Of a stretch of 18,622 bases of DNA, positions 1 through 8,612 are shown piece by piece. This stretch comes from PALSA-1004 sp046715035 (GTDB lineage: Bacteria; Pseudomonadota; Gammaproteobacteria; Burkholderiales; SG8-41). Numbering within the stretch: position 1 is the first letter of the stretch; every line of letters begins with the position of its first letter. The position numbers were made by a program, and so were the translations under genes. Under the pieces are notes generated by a model. It was not told where the DNA came from, searched no databases, and saw only the letters and a list, made by a program, of their open reading frames with translations. The stretch is taken from positions 1-18,622 of the forward strand of contig JBKJZR010000213.1 in the NCBI GenBank assembly GCA_046715035.1. The letters run 5' to 3'.

Positions 1-155
1 TCGGAGATGTATTTGAGAAAGATCAGACCAAGGACGACGTGCTTGTACTCGGCAGCATCCATGCCGCCGCGGAGTGTATCGGCCATCTGCCAGAGCTGTG
101 CTTCGTAGCCGAGATCAGCCGACCCGGCATTCGCTTTCTTGCTGTATTTCGCCAT
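1..155 (-). CDS. hsdM: Type I restriction-modification DNA methylase subunit HsdM, N-terminal part (runs off the window)
   Basis: The complement of 155-1 reads MAKYSKKANAG, then SADLGYEAQLWQMADTLRGG and MDAAEYKHVVLGLIFLKYIS. This is the characteristic N-terminal helical domain of HsdM, which precedes the SAM-dependent N6-adenine methylase domain. The start ATG at 155-153 follows a strong Shine-Dalgarno sequence (GAGAGGAGGG, complement of 157-166). Only about 51 codons lie inside the window; the catalytic NPPF motif and any hsdS or hsdR partner would lie to the left of base 1. In the family, HsdM with HsdS methylates the bipartite target, and HsdR adds restriction. Family identity is strong from the AEYKHVVLGLIFLKYIS signature; whether the gene is intact cannot be judged. 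Confidence 0.88.
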   Translation of the reverse strand, partial: MAKYSKKANAGSADLGYEAQLWQMADTLRGGMDAAEYKHVVLGLIFLKYIS

Positions 156-221
156 GCCCTCCTCTCGAACGATCAGACTCTACCTCTCGAATGCTTACTG
201 ACCGGGCCCGCCTCCCTCGGC

Positions 222-281
222 CTAGCCGGCAGCTTCGTACACCGTAAACCCCTCTCGCTCGAGGAACGCGAACTGGCTCAT
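222..281 (-). pseudogene. Possible 5' remnant of a type I restriction subunit gene (hsdR-like), 19 codons
   Basis: On the minus strand, an ATG at 281-279 with a purine-rich stretch upstream opens a 19-codon frame, MSQFAFLEREGFTVYEAAG, ended by TAG (224-222). In the same frame the reading continues as AEGGG and then meets another stop. The N-terminus resembles, from memory, the MSxFAFLxxEWPxxxEAAxRAE start of some HsdR-type proteins, with the stop where an arginine is usual. It lies directly upstream of hsdM on the same strand. It could equally be a leader peptide or chance. The identification rests on recalled family sequence only. Confidence 0.3.
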
Positions 282-369
282 CCCTGCCCTCCGGCGGTGG
301 CGACCTTGAGGTAACGGCCTTGCAGCGGACGCTTCATCGGCGGGGGAAACCTAAATTAGCGGGCGACGC

Positions 370-399
370 TATTTTAGGATACGACCGTTTCGTAAAATA
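370..399. promoter_or_regulatory. AT-rich imperfect dyad upstream of hsdM, possible promoter/operator
   Basis: TATTTTA (370-376) is the exact reverse complement of TAAAATA (393-399), with 16 bp between. It is the only AT-rich patch in a GC-rich 282-bp gap between hsdM and vapC. Read on the minus strand it offers TAAAAT (376-371) as a -10-like box for hsdM, but no good -35 is seen and the leader would be about 200 nt. Apart from this and the possible hsdR scrap, nothing else is recognisable between 156 and 437. Confidence 0.25.
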
Positions 400-437
400 A
401 GAGCCTGGCCGGGCTACGGTTCTGCGCTCGTCGATGG

Positions 438-838
438 TCAAGCCTTCGCCAGCCTTACCGGCGGCTTGAGGCCGAGCTTGGCTGCCCGTCGCGCATAACC
501 ACGATCATCGAACGTCAACATTTCGTTACTCGCGTGGCTTGCCTCGAGATGCAGCGCGTCGGCGAAATCCATACCGCGCCGGCAACTACGCAGCGCCGCA
601 TGGACCTCTTCTTGATCCTCCACTGTGATCCCAGGCAACGCGAGCAGATGCGCAATACATTCGATGACCTTGCCGCCGGGTTGTTCGGCCACGGAACGCA
701 GCACCCATTCGAGCTCCAGCACCACGGTTTTGGGCACGAATACGGCGCCGGCGGAAAGAATGTCTGCGGCAATACGCGATTGCGCCGCATCGTCGCGCAG
801 GAATAGCGCACGAGCACGCTGGTATCAACGGCGCGCAC
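438..838 (-). pseudogene. vapC: VapC-type PIN-domain toxin, frameshifted
   Basis: The coding signal is split over two minus-strand frames. From GTG at 838 the first frame gives VRAVDTSVLVRY, the N-terminal beta strand of a PIN domain with its first acidic residue. From about 800 the second frame gives FLRDDAAQSRIAADILSAG, then VPKTVVLELEWVLR, GMDFADALHLEAS and LTFDDRGYARRA, ending at 438. One missing base near 800-803 (TATTCC where TATTTCC is expected) separates the halves. Corrected, the protein is about 133 aa, normal for VapC, and all four PIN acidic positions are present. VapC proteins are Mg-dependent RNases that cleave tRNA or rRNA. The start overlaps the end of vapB by 14 nt, the usual antitoxin-first operon. 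As sequenced no full-length toxin is made; a sequencing error is the main alternative. Confidence 0.8.
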
Positions 839-1082
839 GTTTGGCTGCCTTCTTCATTGCCAGCCCGCCATGCATGTCCTTGATCGGAATGCGCGGACCC
901 GCGTAGCTCAGAATGACGGGGCCATCTTCGATGCGCGAAGGCGTTAGTTGCTTGACCAGTTTAAGCCGCGCGCCGCCGCCATGGACGTCGAATTCAACCT
1001 TGCTGCCGGGCGTGATGCCCAAGGCTTGCCTCACCCGTTTCGGAATAGTGACTTGGCCTTTGGTGGTGACCGATACCGCCAT
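825..1082 (-). CDS. vapB: AbrB/SpoVT-type antitoxin VapB
   Basis: This 85-aa protein begins MAVSVTTKGQVTIPKRVRQA and continues LGITPGSKVEFDV. This is the swapped-hairpin AbrB/MazE DNA-binding fold, whose KGQVTIPKxVR motif is unmistakable. The C-terminal part, about residues 45-85 and ending in the basic stretch KKAAKRARR, would be the toxin-binding tail. I chose ATG 1082 over longer upstream frames because AAGGAG lies 6-11 nt before it and because the AbrB domain starts there. It overlaps the downstream vapC GTG by 14 nt, so the two are translationally coupled. Such antitoxins neutralise VapC and repress their own operon; a 10-bp-phased direct repeat at 1095-1111 is a candidate binding site. 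Confidence 0.88.
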   Translation of the reverse strand: MAVSVTTKGQVTIPKRVRQALGITPGSKVEFDVHGGGARLKLVKQLTPSRIEDGPVILSYAGPRIPIKDMHGGLAMKKAAKRARR

Positions 1083-1094
1083 CGTTTTCTCCTT

Positions 1095-1111
1095 GAGTAA
1101 TACCGAGTAAT
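1095..1111. promoter_or_regulatory. Phased direct repeat at the vapB start, candidate autoregulatory operator
   Basis: GAGTAAT occurs at 1095-1101 and again at 1105-1111, a 10-bp period equal to one helical turn. On the coding strand the copies read ATTACTC and the proximal one touches the ribosome binding site. Placement just upstream of an AbrB-type antitoxin suits autorepression. Apart from the repeat at 1284-1310 and the typA promoter, I see nothing else in the 421-bp gap 1083-1503. Confidence 0.35.
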
Positions 1112-1283
1112 AATCTATCTCGTTCGCCACCTTCCGGCTATCCGGTTCAATTGTCTTGAGCGGTCGCATCGCCAACACCGTGAGTAAACGGCAAATAATC
1201 GTACGCGGTGATCGCGAGGCTACGGGCCTTTGCTCCTCATTCCAACGCCTACTGCGCAGCACGCTGGAGAGCGCGGACTACGC

Positions 1284-1310
1284 CTTCCCTCTCCCGGAGG
1301 GCGAGGGAAG
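1284..1310. repeat. Solo copy of the CCCTCTCCC palindromic repeat (family A)
   Basis: CTTCCCTC (1284-1291) and GAGGGAAG (1303-1310) are exact inverted arms around TCCCGGAGGGC. The unit is of the same type as the hairpin units inserted in typA 0.8 kb downstream. Palindromes of this kind are widespread intergenic elements in proteobacteria. Confidence 0.6.
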
Positions 1311-1457
1311 CACGGCGCTCCTTTGAGGGCGGTGGAGTTTGCGATCGCGGCGCCAGCCATGCTTTGGCGGTCATCGAAGCGGCGTAGATTCTACCGATCG
1401 CGCACCTCCCCCAACTACCGCCCTTCCCAATAAAATCAATCTTTTAACGGTGTTTTG

Positions 1458-1466
1458 TGCTATACT
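1458..1466 (+). promoter_or_regulatory. Extended -10 promoter for typA
   Basis: TGCTATACT at 1458-1466 matches the extended -10 form TGnTATAAT at all but one position. No good -35 lies 16-18 bp upstream, as expected for extended -10 promoters. A start near 1473 would give a leader of about 30 nt to the typA ATG at 1504. Confidence 0.5.
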
Positions 1467-1503
1467 TGCGCGCTTTTCTTGACGCCCTACCCTTAGGCTC
1501 CCC

Positions 1504-3597
<2,094 letters not shown>

Positions 3598-3736
3598 GCC
3601 GCGGGATGCGACCCTGGAGCGGACGAACGCGCCGGATTTAATCGTGAGCGCCGGCAAACGCTGATGCTTAACTTATTTGCGAGCACACTTCCAATGCCCG
3701 CTTGTTCCGGCGCGCATCACGCGCGGCTACTTAGAA

Positions 3737-3763
3737 GTCACTGCAGCGTCGGCTGGAATTCAG
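3737..3763 (+). repeat. Palindromic intergenic repeat (family B), degenerate copy
   Basis: The segment GTCACTGCAGCG, TCG, GCTGGAATTCAG matches the family B pattern: GTCATTCCAGC, short loop, GCTGGAATCCAG. It is the first of three copies in the 369-bp gap between typA and the EamA gene (3598-3966), where I see no gene. Confidence 0.6.
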
Positions 3764-3790
3764 AAAGCATTGAACGAGCATGCGCACGCT

Positions 3791-3821
3791 TCCTGGACTC
3801 CTGCTTGCGCAGGAGTGACGA
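3791..3821 (-). repeat. Palindromic intergenic repeat (family B), inverted copy
   Basis: TCCTGGACTCCTGC, TTGC, GCAGGAGTGACGA is the family B unit in reverse orientation, with ACTCCTGC and GCAGGAGT as exact arms. It faces the copy at 3737-3763, so the two form a head-to-head pair as in other bacterial REP/BIME-like arrays. Confidence 0.6.
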
Positions 3822-3859
3822 ACATTTTTGCACCACGCGTGGCGTCAATAGGCATTAGG

Positions 3860-3887
3860 CGTCATTCCAGCGTCCGCTGGAATCCAG
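3860..3887 (+). repeat. Palindromic intergenic repeat (family B), near-consensus copy
   Basis: CGTC is followed by exact inverted arms ATTCCAGC (3864-3871) and GCTGGAAT (3876-3883) with a 4-nt loop, then CCAG. This is the clearest copy in the typA-EamA gap. Confidence 0.75.
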
Positions 3888-3966
3888 AAGTATTGATTGA
3901 GTGTGTTGAAATCCTCCGTTCGCGCTGCGTCCTTCGGCAAACTTGGGATAAACTGCACGCCCGCGC

Positions 3967-4881
3967 ATGACATCACCCCACCCACCTCGCGCGACCGCCT
4001 GGTCGGGCCTCGCCCCGGCTCTATTCGTGCTGCTATGGAGCACCGGATTCATCGGCGCCAAGCTCGGCGTTCCGTACGCCGAGCCATTTACATTTCTGTC
4101 ACTCAGATTCGCGATCGTGCTCGCGCTGATGGTCCCGCTCGCAGTCGTCCTGCGTGCGCGCTGGCCGCAATCGTTGCGCGAAGCACGACACATCGCCGTT
4201 GCTGGGTTGTTGATCCAGGGCAGTTATCTGGGCGGCTGCTTCGCCGCGGTCTATCACGGCATGCCGGCCGGCGTCATCGCGCTCGTCGTCGGCGTGCAGC
4301 CGATACTCACGGCGTTTGCGGCAGCGCCGCTGCTCGACGAAAAGGTGACGCCGGTGCAATGGCTGGGGCTCGTGCTGGGCTTCGGCGGCGTCGTGCTGGT
4401 GGTATGGCAGAACATTTCGCTGCAGGGTCTTAACCTCGCCAGCATCGCGTGGGGTGCCCTGGCGCTGGTCAGCATCACGGCAGGCACGCTATACCAGAAA
4501 CGCTACTGTCCCTCGTTCGATCTGCGGGCCGGATCCGTGATCCAGTTCGCGGCGGGACTGCTGCTCTTGTTGCCGCTCGCGCTGCTGACAGAGACGATGC
4601 AGGTACTCTGGACTGCGGAATTCATCTTCGCGCTGGCGTGGCTGGTGCTGGTGCTTTCGATCGGCGCGATCTCGCTGCTCTTCCAGCTGATCGAACACGG
4701 CGAGGCGACGCGCGTGTCGAGCCTCTTTTATCTGACGCCGCTCACGACCGCCGCCATCGCTTACTGGATTTTCGGGGAGAAGCTCGATTTGCTGGCGCTG
4801 GCGGGCATGCTGATCGGCGTCGTTGGCGTCGCCTTGGTCGTGCGACGCGCCCCTGCCCCCATCGTCGAAGAGCGCATCTGA
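3967..4881 (+). CDS. EamA/DMT-superfamily inner-membrane transporter (RhaT/RarD-like)
   Basis: This 304-aa protein has about ten hydrophobic segments in the two-times-five arrangement of the drug/metabolite transporter superfamily. The first EamA repeat spans about residues 12-148: LFVLLWSTGFIGAKLG at the start, then GCFAAVYHGMPAGVIALVVG and LLDEKVTPVQWLGLVLG. The second spans about 155-295, ending SSLFYLTPLTTAAIAYWIFG, GEKLDLLALAGMLIGVVGV. The paired ALDEK/GEKL-type loops before each last helix are the family hallmark. It should sit in the inner membrane and move small metabolites or amino acids, usually outward; the substrate cannot be read from sequence. No convincing Shine-Dalgarno sequence precedes ATG 3967. 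It stands alone, convergent with the next gene across a hairpin. Confidence 0.9.
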   Translation: MTSPHPPRATAWSGLAPALFVLLWSTGFIGAKLGVPYAEPFTFLSLRFAIVLALMVPLAVVLRARWPQSLREARHIAVAGLLIQGSYLGGCFAAVYHGMPAGVIALVVGVQPILTAFAAAPLLDEKVTPVQWLGLVLGFGGVVLVVWQNISLQGLNLASIAWGALALVSITAGTLYQKRYCPSFDLRAGSVIQFAAGLLLLLPLALLTETMQVLWTAEFIFALAWLVLVLSIGAISLLFQLIEHGEATRVSSLFYLTPLTTAAIAYWIFGEKLDLLALAGMLIGVVGVALVVRRAPAPIVEERI

Positions 4882-4897
4882 CGCGCGCACAAACAAA

Positions 4898-4925
4898 CCG
4901 CCGCTCCCTTGTGGGGTAGCGGCGG
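4898..4925. terminator. Hairpin between convergent genes, likely bidirectional terminator
   Basis: CCGCCGCT (4898-4905) and AGCGGCGG (4918-4925) form an 8-bp GC-rich stem with a 12-nt loop. It lies 17 bp past the EamA stop and 62 bp past the end of the convergent exported-protein gene. On the minus strand the stem is followed by GGTTTGTTTG, a moderate T tract; on the plus strand by CTGCTTGTT. Confidence 0.55.
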
Positions 4926-4986
4926 CTGCTTGTTGGAGCTTGCGGCGGGGGATCGTCCGCTGCGTGCCCGGTAAATCAGCTGCGCG

Positions 4987-5514
4987 TTAGTTCGCCGATG
5001 CGAGCTGCGTATCGGACCTCGATTGCGCGAGCCTCATCGACTCGTACTCGCTCTGCGTAAAGCCGGCCGTCTCGGAGACGCTGGAAGGGCTTGCGGAGGC
5101 CATCCGATAGCTCGCCGAAGAACTGTGTGCGAACTGAGCCGATCCGGCAGCCGACTCCGAGCCTGCGGTTTCATTCGGGCTCGACGGATGTCCCTTGAAG
5201 AACGCGGTCAAGTCCATCTGGGCAGGACGCTCGGGGGCCACATACGTCACACGATTAGTAACGACCACCGCTGGCGAGCCAGCAGGCTCGACTTCGGCAA
5301 TGATTACCGGAGTGCTTTCGATGACCACGTAGTCCGCGGTATTACCCGCCTGATCGGACAGTGTGACCGGCTCGATGGTGACAACTTCCGCGGGCGTGAG
5401 GGTGATCGTATCCATCGCGGTGCGCTCGTGCTCACTGGCGGCTATAACCGCCTGCGCGCCTACGAGAGTTCCTGCAACCAACAAAGCAATCGTTCTGGGT
5501 TTAAGTCTAAGCAT
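4987..5514 (-). CDS. Exported protein of unknown function
   Basis: I do not recognise this family. The 175-aa product starts MLRLKPRTIALLVAGTLVGA, a clear Sec signal peptide: basic start, an 18-residue hydrophobic core, and likely cleavage after VIAA near residue 28. The mature part is acidic and Val/Thr-rich in its first half (LTPAEVVTIEPVTLSDQAG, VVIESTPVIIAEVEPAG). A Ser/Ala-rich, low-complexity C-terminal half follows from about residue 115 and ends SRSDTQLASAN. There are no cysteines and no lipobox. ATG 5514 is preferred to the longer frame because CCGGAGGCG lies just upstream and the signal peptide starts there. An AT-rich stretch at 5584-5610 may hold its promoter. The protein is probably periplasmic or surface-associated. 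Confidence 0.65.
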   Translation of the reverse strand: MLRLKPRTIALLVAGTLVGAQAVIAASEHERTAMDTITLTPAEVVTIEPVTLSDQAGNTADYVVIESTPVIIAEVEPAGSPAVVVTNRVTYVAPERPAQMDLTAFFKGHPSSPNETAGSESAAGSAQFAHSSSASYRMASASPSSVSETAGFTQSEYESMRLAQSRSDTQLASAN

Positions 5515-5711
5515 GGAAGCGCCTCCGGATAAGTGATCGAGCAATACAGCTCGCGCACTTTGGATCGCAACATGCATGCCACCTAATAATACTAAAAGTA
5601 ATCAATGATATAGCCTACGTCAGCACTCCGGTGCGGCAGCGAAATTGTCGTCTGCCTGCGACACAGGATGCGATTGCTTCGCTAATTCACTGATATGCAA
5701 TGATTAAATGT

Positions 5712-5727
5712 GTCGTCGTGCGACGAC
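5712..5727 (-). terminator. Short inverted repeat downstream of the hemD-like gene, possible weak terminator
   Basis: GTCGTC, a 4-nt centre, then GACGAC form a short stem 47 bp after the stop of the minus-strand hemD-like gene. On the minus strand it is followed by ACATTTAATC, only weakly T-rich. It could also be chance. Confidence 0.25.
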
Positions 5728-5773
5728 TGTGCGGAAAAACCGTCGCCAAAACCAGGGCGCTCGAGGCGGCGCA

Positions 5774-6580
5774 TCAGGCCTGCGCGGAGAGCGCGGCTTC
5801 GAGCGCCGTAACCAAGGGGCCCAGCTTGGGCGGGTCTGCTTCGAGCTTCGCCCGAACGCCGAACTTGGCGAGTGCGGCTGTCGAGACCGGCCCGATCGAC
5901 GCGACCAGTGTCTCGTTCAATTTATCCGCGAGGGTGGCCGACTTGTGCAGCGTTGCGGCGTGCGCAAAGAGGTTGTGCACCTGCGAAGCGCTCGTGAACA
6001 CGACGCTCGACACCGCGCCGCGGCCGAGTGCGTCGATCAGTTCGCTCAACGGGCGTGTGTCCTCCGGCAGCGCCCACCGATACGTCGGAATTTCCATGAC
6101 CTCCGCGCCGCGCGAGCGCAGCCCGTGCTCGAGCTCGGGATTGCTCGCGCCGTAGCGCTGCACGACCACCCTGGCCGCAGCGAGGTCCAGCCCCGCCAGT
6201 TCGTCGAGCACCTCGGCAGTAGTAAACGGCGAGCGGGCGCTCAGATCGATGCGCACCCCGCGCGAACGCAGCGCGGCGGTCGGTTTGGGACCACGCACGA
6301 CGACCTTGGTCGCGGCGAGCAGTTCGAGCAACACCCCGGTCAGTTCCAGGCCGTCGGTCGTCCTGAATAATGCGTGGGTGCCGACGCCTGTCTGAAAGAC
6401 GGCCGCAGCGTAAGGCCGCGCCTGCCACTCGCGCACCAGTCGTGCGATCGCCTGCGGATCGACATCCGGTATTTCGGCAAGCGCCGGCGCGCGCAGCGGC
6501 GTGCCACCGCGTTTGGCGATCAGCTCCGCCAGCTGCGCGCCGAGCCGGCTTTCGAGGATTGCGATCGTCTGGCCATTCAT
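5774..6580 (-). CDS. hemD: Uroporphyrinogen-III synthase (HemD) family protein
   Basis: The 268-aa length fits uroporphyrinogen-III synthases, which cyclise and invert ring D of hydroxymethylbilane in tetrapyrrole synthesis. Matches to the family include MNGQTIAILESRLGAQLAEL at the N-terminus, AAAVFQTGVGTHALF (about 58-72), VVVRGPKPTAALR, the hinge region VVVQRYGASNPELEHGLRSRGAEV, SSVVFTSASQVHNLF and the C-terminal VASIGPVSTAALAKFGV with DPPKLGPLVTAL. The fold is two Rossmann-like lobes; catalytic residues are poorly conserved, so family membership is all that can be claimed. It is not beside hemC, hemX or hemY as classical proteobacterial hemD usually is, so it may be a second, divergent copy. 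Start ATG 6580 has only a weak GGA Shine-Dalgarno sequence. Confidence 0.8.
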   Translation of the reverse strand: MNGQTIAILESRLGAQLAELIAKRGGTPLRAPALAEIPDVDPQAIARLVREWQARPYAAAVFQTGVGTHALFRTTDGLELTGVLLELLAATKVVVRGPKPTAALRSRGVRIDLSARSPFTTAEVLDELAGLDLAAARVVVQRYGASNPELEHGLRSRGAEVMEIPTYRWALPEDTRPLSELIDALGRGAVSSVVFTSASQVHNLFAHAATLHKSATLADKLNETLVASIGPVSTAALAKFGVRAKLEADPPKLGPLVTALEAALSAQA

Positions 6581-6616
6581 TCTTGAATTCCAGTTTGGAT
6601 AACGTGCAACTTCGAA

Positions 6617-6640
6617 TCATTCCAGCGCGTGCTGGAAATC
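6617..6640 (+). repeat. Palindromic intergenic repeat (family B), copy upstream of hemD
   Basis: ATTCCAGC, GCGT, GCTGGAAATC is a family B unit with arms TTCCAGC and GCTGGAA. It is the first of three in the 182-bp gap between the hemD-like and dehydratase genes, alternating in orientation with the next two. Confidence 0.65.
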
Positions 6641-6660
6641 TAACGATGCATTCGAAACCA

Positions 6661-6688
6661 CTGGATCCCAGCGTGCGCTGGGATGACG
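6661..6688 (-). repeat. Palindromic intergenic repeat (family B), inverted copy
   Basis: CTGGATCCCAGCG, then TG, then CGCTGGGATGACG is the reverse-orientation family B unit, with arms ATCCCAGCG and CGCTGGGAT. Compensating changes in both arms (CCC/GGG instead of TCC/GGA) preserve the stem, which argues the hairpin itself is what is maintained. Confidence 0.72.
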
Positions 6689-6714
6689 GGCGGATCGCAC
6701 ACTTCGTTCGCAAT

Positions 6715-6742
6715 CGTCATTGCAGCGCACGCTGGAATCCAG
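6715..6742 (+). repeat. Palindromic intergenic repeat (family B), forward copy
   Basis: CGTCATTGCAGCG, CA, CGCTGGAATCCAG matches the family B consensus with one arm mismatch (TTGC for TTCC). It lies 21 bp beyond the 3' end of the dehydratase gene. Confidence 0.7.
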
Positions 6743-6762
6743 GAAAACATTCAAAGCAACGG

Positions 6763-8490
6763 TCACCGTGCCGGCGTACGCGTGGTAAGCGGCCTGGTCA
6801 GAAAGTCGAAATCGCAGCCGCGGTCGGCCTGCTGAACCGTATCGAGAAACAGTTTGCGATAGCCACGCTCGTCGCCCGGGCGCGGTTTGGGCGCTTTCCA
6901 TTTTTTGCGCCGCGCCTCGAGCTCCGCGTCGGACACCAACAGTTCGAGCCGCCGTTTCGCTACATCAAGCCTGATGCGATCGCCGGTGTTGACCAATGCA
7001 AGCGGACCGCCGATGGCGGACTCGGGCGTAACGTGCAGCACGATCGAGCCGAACGCAGTGCCGCTCATGCGCGCATCCGAAATGCGCACCATATCCTTAA
7101 CGCCTTTTTGCCCGAGTTTCTTCGGGATCGGAATGTAGCCCGCCTCCGGCATGCCGGGCGCACCGATCGGCCCTGCATTTCTCAGCACCAGCACGTCGTC
7201 CGCCGTGACGTCGAGCGTCGGCGAGTCGATGCGCGCCGCAAGATCCTCGAGCGTATCGAATACGACCGCGCGTCCTTCGTGCTGCATGAGCCTGGGTGTC
7301 GCCGCCGACTGCTTGACGATCGCCCCGCCCGGCGCGAGATTGCCGCGCAGCACGGCGATGCCGCCGCTCTTGAAAATCGGATCGGTGACCGGACGCACGA
7401 CGTCCTGTTTCCACGCGGGCAGCGCCGCGTCGATGTTGTCGCCCAACGTCTTGCCGGTGATCGTCAGGGCGTGCGTTTTCAGCAGGGGCTTGAGCTCGCG
7501 CAGTATCGTGGCCGCCCCGCCCGCCTTCTCGAGATCCTCCATGTAATGCTGTCCGGTGGGTTTCAGGTCGACCAGCACGGGCGTCTCGGCGCCCAGGCGG
7601 TCGAACGCTTCGAGGTCGATCTCGATGCCCAGCCTGCCCGCCATCGCCGTGAGATGCACGATGGCGTTGGTCGAGCCGCCGATGGTGAGCAGCATGCGCA
7701 GCGCATTCTCGAACGCGTCCGGGGTCATGATCTTGGCGGGCCTTAATCCCTCTTTCGCGATAGCCACCGCGCGCGCGCCGGTCGCCTCGGCATTGCGCAT
7801 GCGCTCCGACATGACGGCCGGGGTGCACGCGCCGCCGGGCAGCATCATGCCGAGCGCCTCGGTGCACAGCGCCATGGTGCTCGCGGTGCCCATCACCATG
7901 CAGGTGCCGGCCGTAGGCGCGAGCTTCGCACTGACCTCGTTGATCTCCTGCTGGTCGATTTCATCGGCGCGGAAACGCGCCCAGAAGCGCCGGCAGTCCG
8001 TACACGCGCCGAGGCGCTCGCCCTTGTGGTCGCCGGTCAGCATCGGACCGGTGACCAGCATGATCGCCGGCACATTTGCGCTCGCGGCCCCCATCAGCAG
8101 TGCGGGCACGGTCTTGTCGCAGCCGCCGATCAGCACGACCGCATCGAGCGGCTGCGCGCGGATCATCTCCTCGGTATCGATCGCCATCAGGTTGCGCAGG
8201 AACATGCTCGTCGGATGGGCGAACGATTCGTGCAGCGTGATCGTTGGAAACTCGACAGGCAGGCCGCCAGAGAGCATTACCCCGCGCTTTACCGCTTCGA
8301 TCAGCTCGGGAACGGTACGATGGCAGGCGTTGAAACCGCTGAAAGTGTTGGTGATGCCGACGATCGGGCGGTCGAGCGCATCATCCGAATAGCCCATCGC
8401 CTTGATGAATGCCGTGCGCAGAAACAGCGAGAAGTCTTCGTCGCCGTAGGCGGTCAGGCCACGGCGCATGCCGCGTTTTGCTTTTGCCAT
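6763..8490 (-). CDS. IlvD/Edd-family dehydratase, sugar-acid (arabonate/xylonate-like) type
   Basis: This 575-aa enzyme dehydrates 2,3-dihydroxy acids to 2-keto-3-deoxy acids with an Fe-S cluster and Mg. The three cluster cysteines are C56 (FNACHRT), C124 (GGCDKT) and C197 (AGTCMVMGTAS). The catalytic serine is S476 in SDARMSGTAFG, and the Mg-site region is GCDKTVPALLMGA. The three-cysteine layout, the length and the C-terminus fit the [2Fe-2S] sugar-acid dehydratases such as L-arabinonate dehydratase better than a housekeeping dihydroxy-acid dehydratase for branched amino acids. The CTDCRRFW segment (163-170) is an extra cysteine pair. ATG 8490 follows AAGGAA. It is divergent from a tctC/Bug gene, which suggests joint use in uptake and breakdown of a hydroxy or sugar acid. 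The precise substrate is unresolved. Confidence 0.9.
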   Translation of the reverse strand: MAKAKRGMRRGLTAYGDEDFSLFLRTAFIKAMGYSDDALDRPIVGITNTFSGFNACHRTVPELIEAVKRGVMLSGGLPVEFPTITLHESFAHPTSMFLRNLMAIDTEEMIRAQPLDAVVLIGGCDKTVPALLMGAASANVPAIMLVTGPMLTGDHKGERLGACTDCRRFWARFRADEIDQQEINEVSAKLAPTAGTCMVMGTASTMALCTEALGMMLPGGACTPAVMSERMRNAEATGARAVAIAKEGLRPAKIMTPDAFENALRMLLTIGGSTNAIVHLTAMAGRLGIEIDLEAFDRLGAETPVLVDLKPTGQHYMEDLEKAGGAATILRELKPLLKTHALTITGKTLGDNIDAALPAWKQDVVRPVTDPIFKSGGIAVLRGNLAPGGAIVKQSAATPRLMQHEGRAVVFDTLEDLAARIDSPTLDVTADDVLVLRNAGPIGAPGMPEAGYIPIPKKLGQKGVKDMVRISDARMSGTAFGSIVLHVTPESAIGGPLALVNTGDRIRLDVAKRRLELLVSDAELEARRKKWKAPKPRPGDERGYRKLFLDTVQQADRGCDFDFLTRPLTTRTPAR

Positions 8491-8529
8491 TGTAGGTTCC
8501 TTAGTCGCAGCCGCTGACGAGTGAAGGGG

Positions 8530-8537
8530 ATTGTCAA
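8530..8537. promoter_or_regulatory. Distal half of an inverted TTGACAAT pair near the dehydratase start
   Basis: ATTGTCAA here is the exact reverse complement of TTGACAAT at 8617-8624. On the minus strand it reads TTGACAAT, which contains a -35-like TTGACA, but no -10 box lies 16-18 bp downstream. It sits 40 bp before the dehydratase ATG. Confidence 0.3.
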
Positions 8538-8612
8538 AAAAAGCTCGTGGGTACCGCCATCTCGAGTCTGACGAAGCATCGGCCCTCGAAGCGAAGGGAA
8601 GAACGACATCGG

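Noticed and set aside
39..314. Plus-strand 91-codon frame at the left end
   Set aside because: It is antisense to the conserved HsdM N-terminus, which has its own strong Shine-Dalgarno sequence.
3632..3652. GCCGG...CCGGC as a typA terminator
   Set aside because: The stem is only five base pairs with a long loop and no T tract follows.
3906..3954. TTGAAA and TAAACT as a promoter for the EamA gene
   Set aside because: The spacing is far from 16-18 bp, and the -10-like box would leave a leader of only a few bases.
3664..3970. Small plus-strand frames in the typA-EamA gap
   Set aside because: They are largely translations of palindromic repeats (for example SAGIQ and SVRWNPE), have no ribosome binding site and show no family match.
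6370..7746. Plus-strand open frame of 458 codons opposite the hemD-like and dehydratase genes
   Set aside because: It crosses the repeat-filled gap and two real genes, and its Arg/His-rich translation matches no family.
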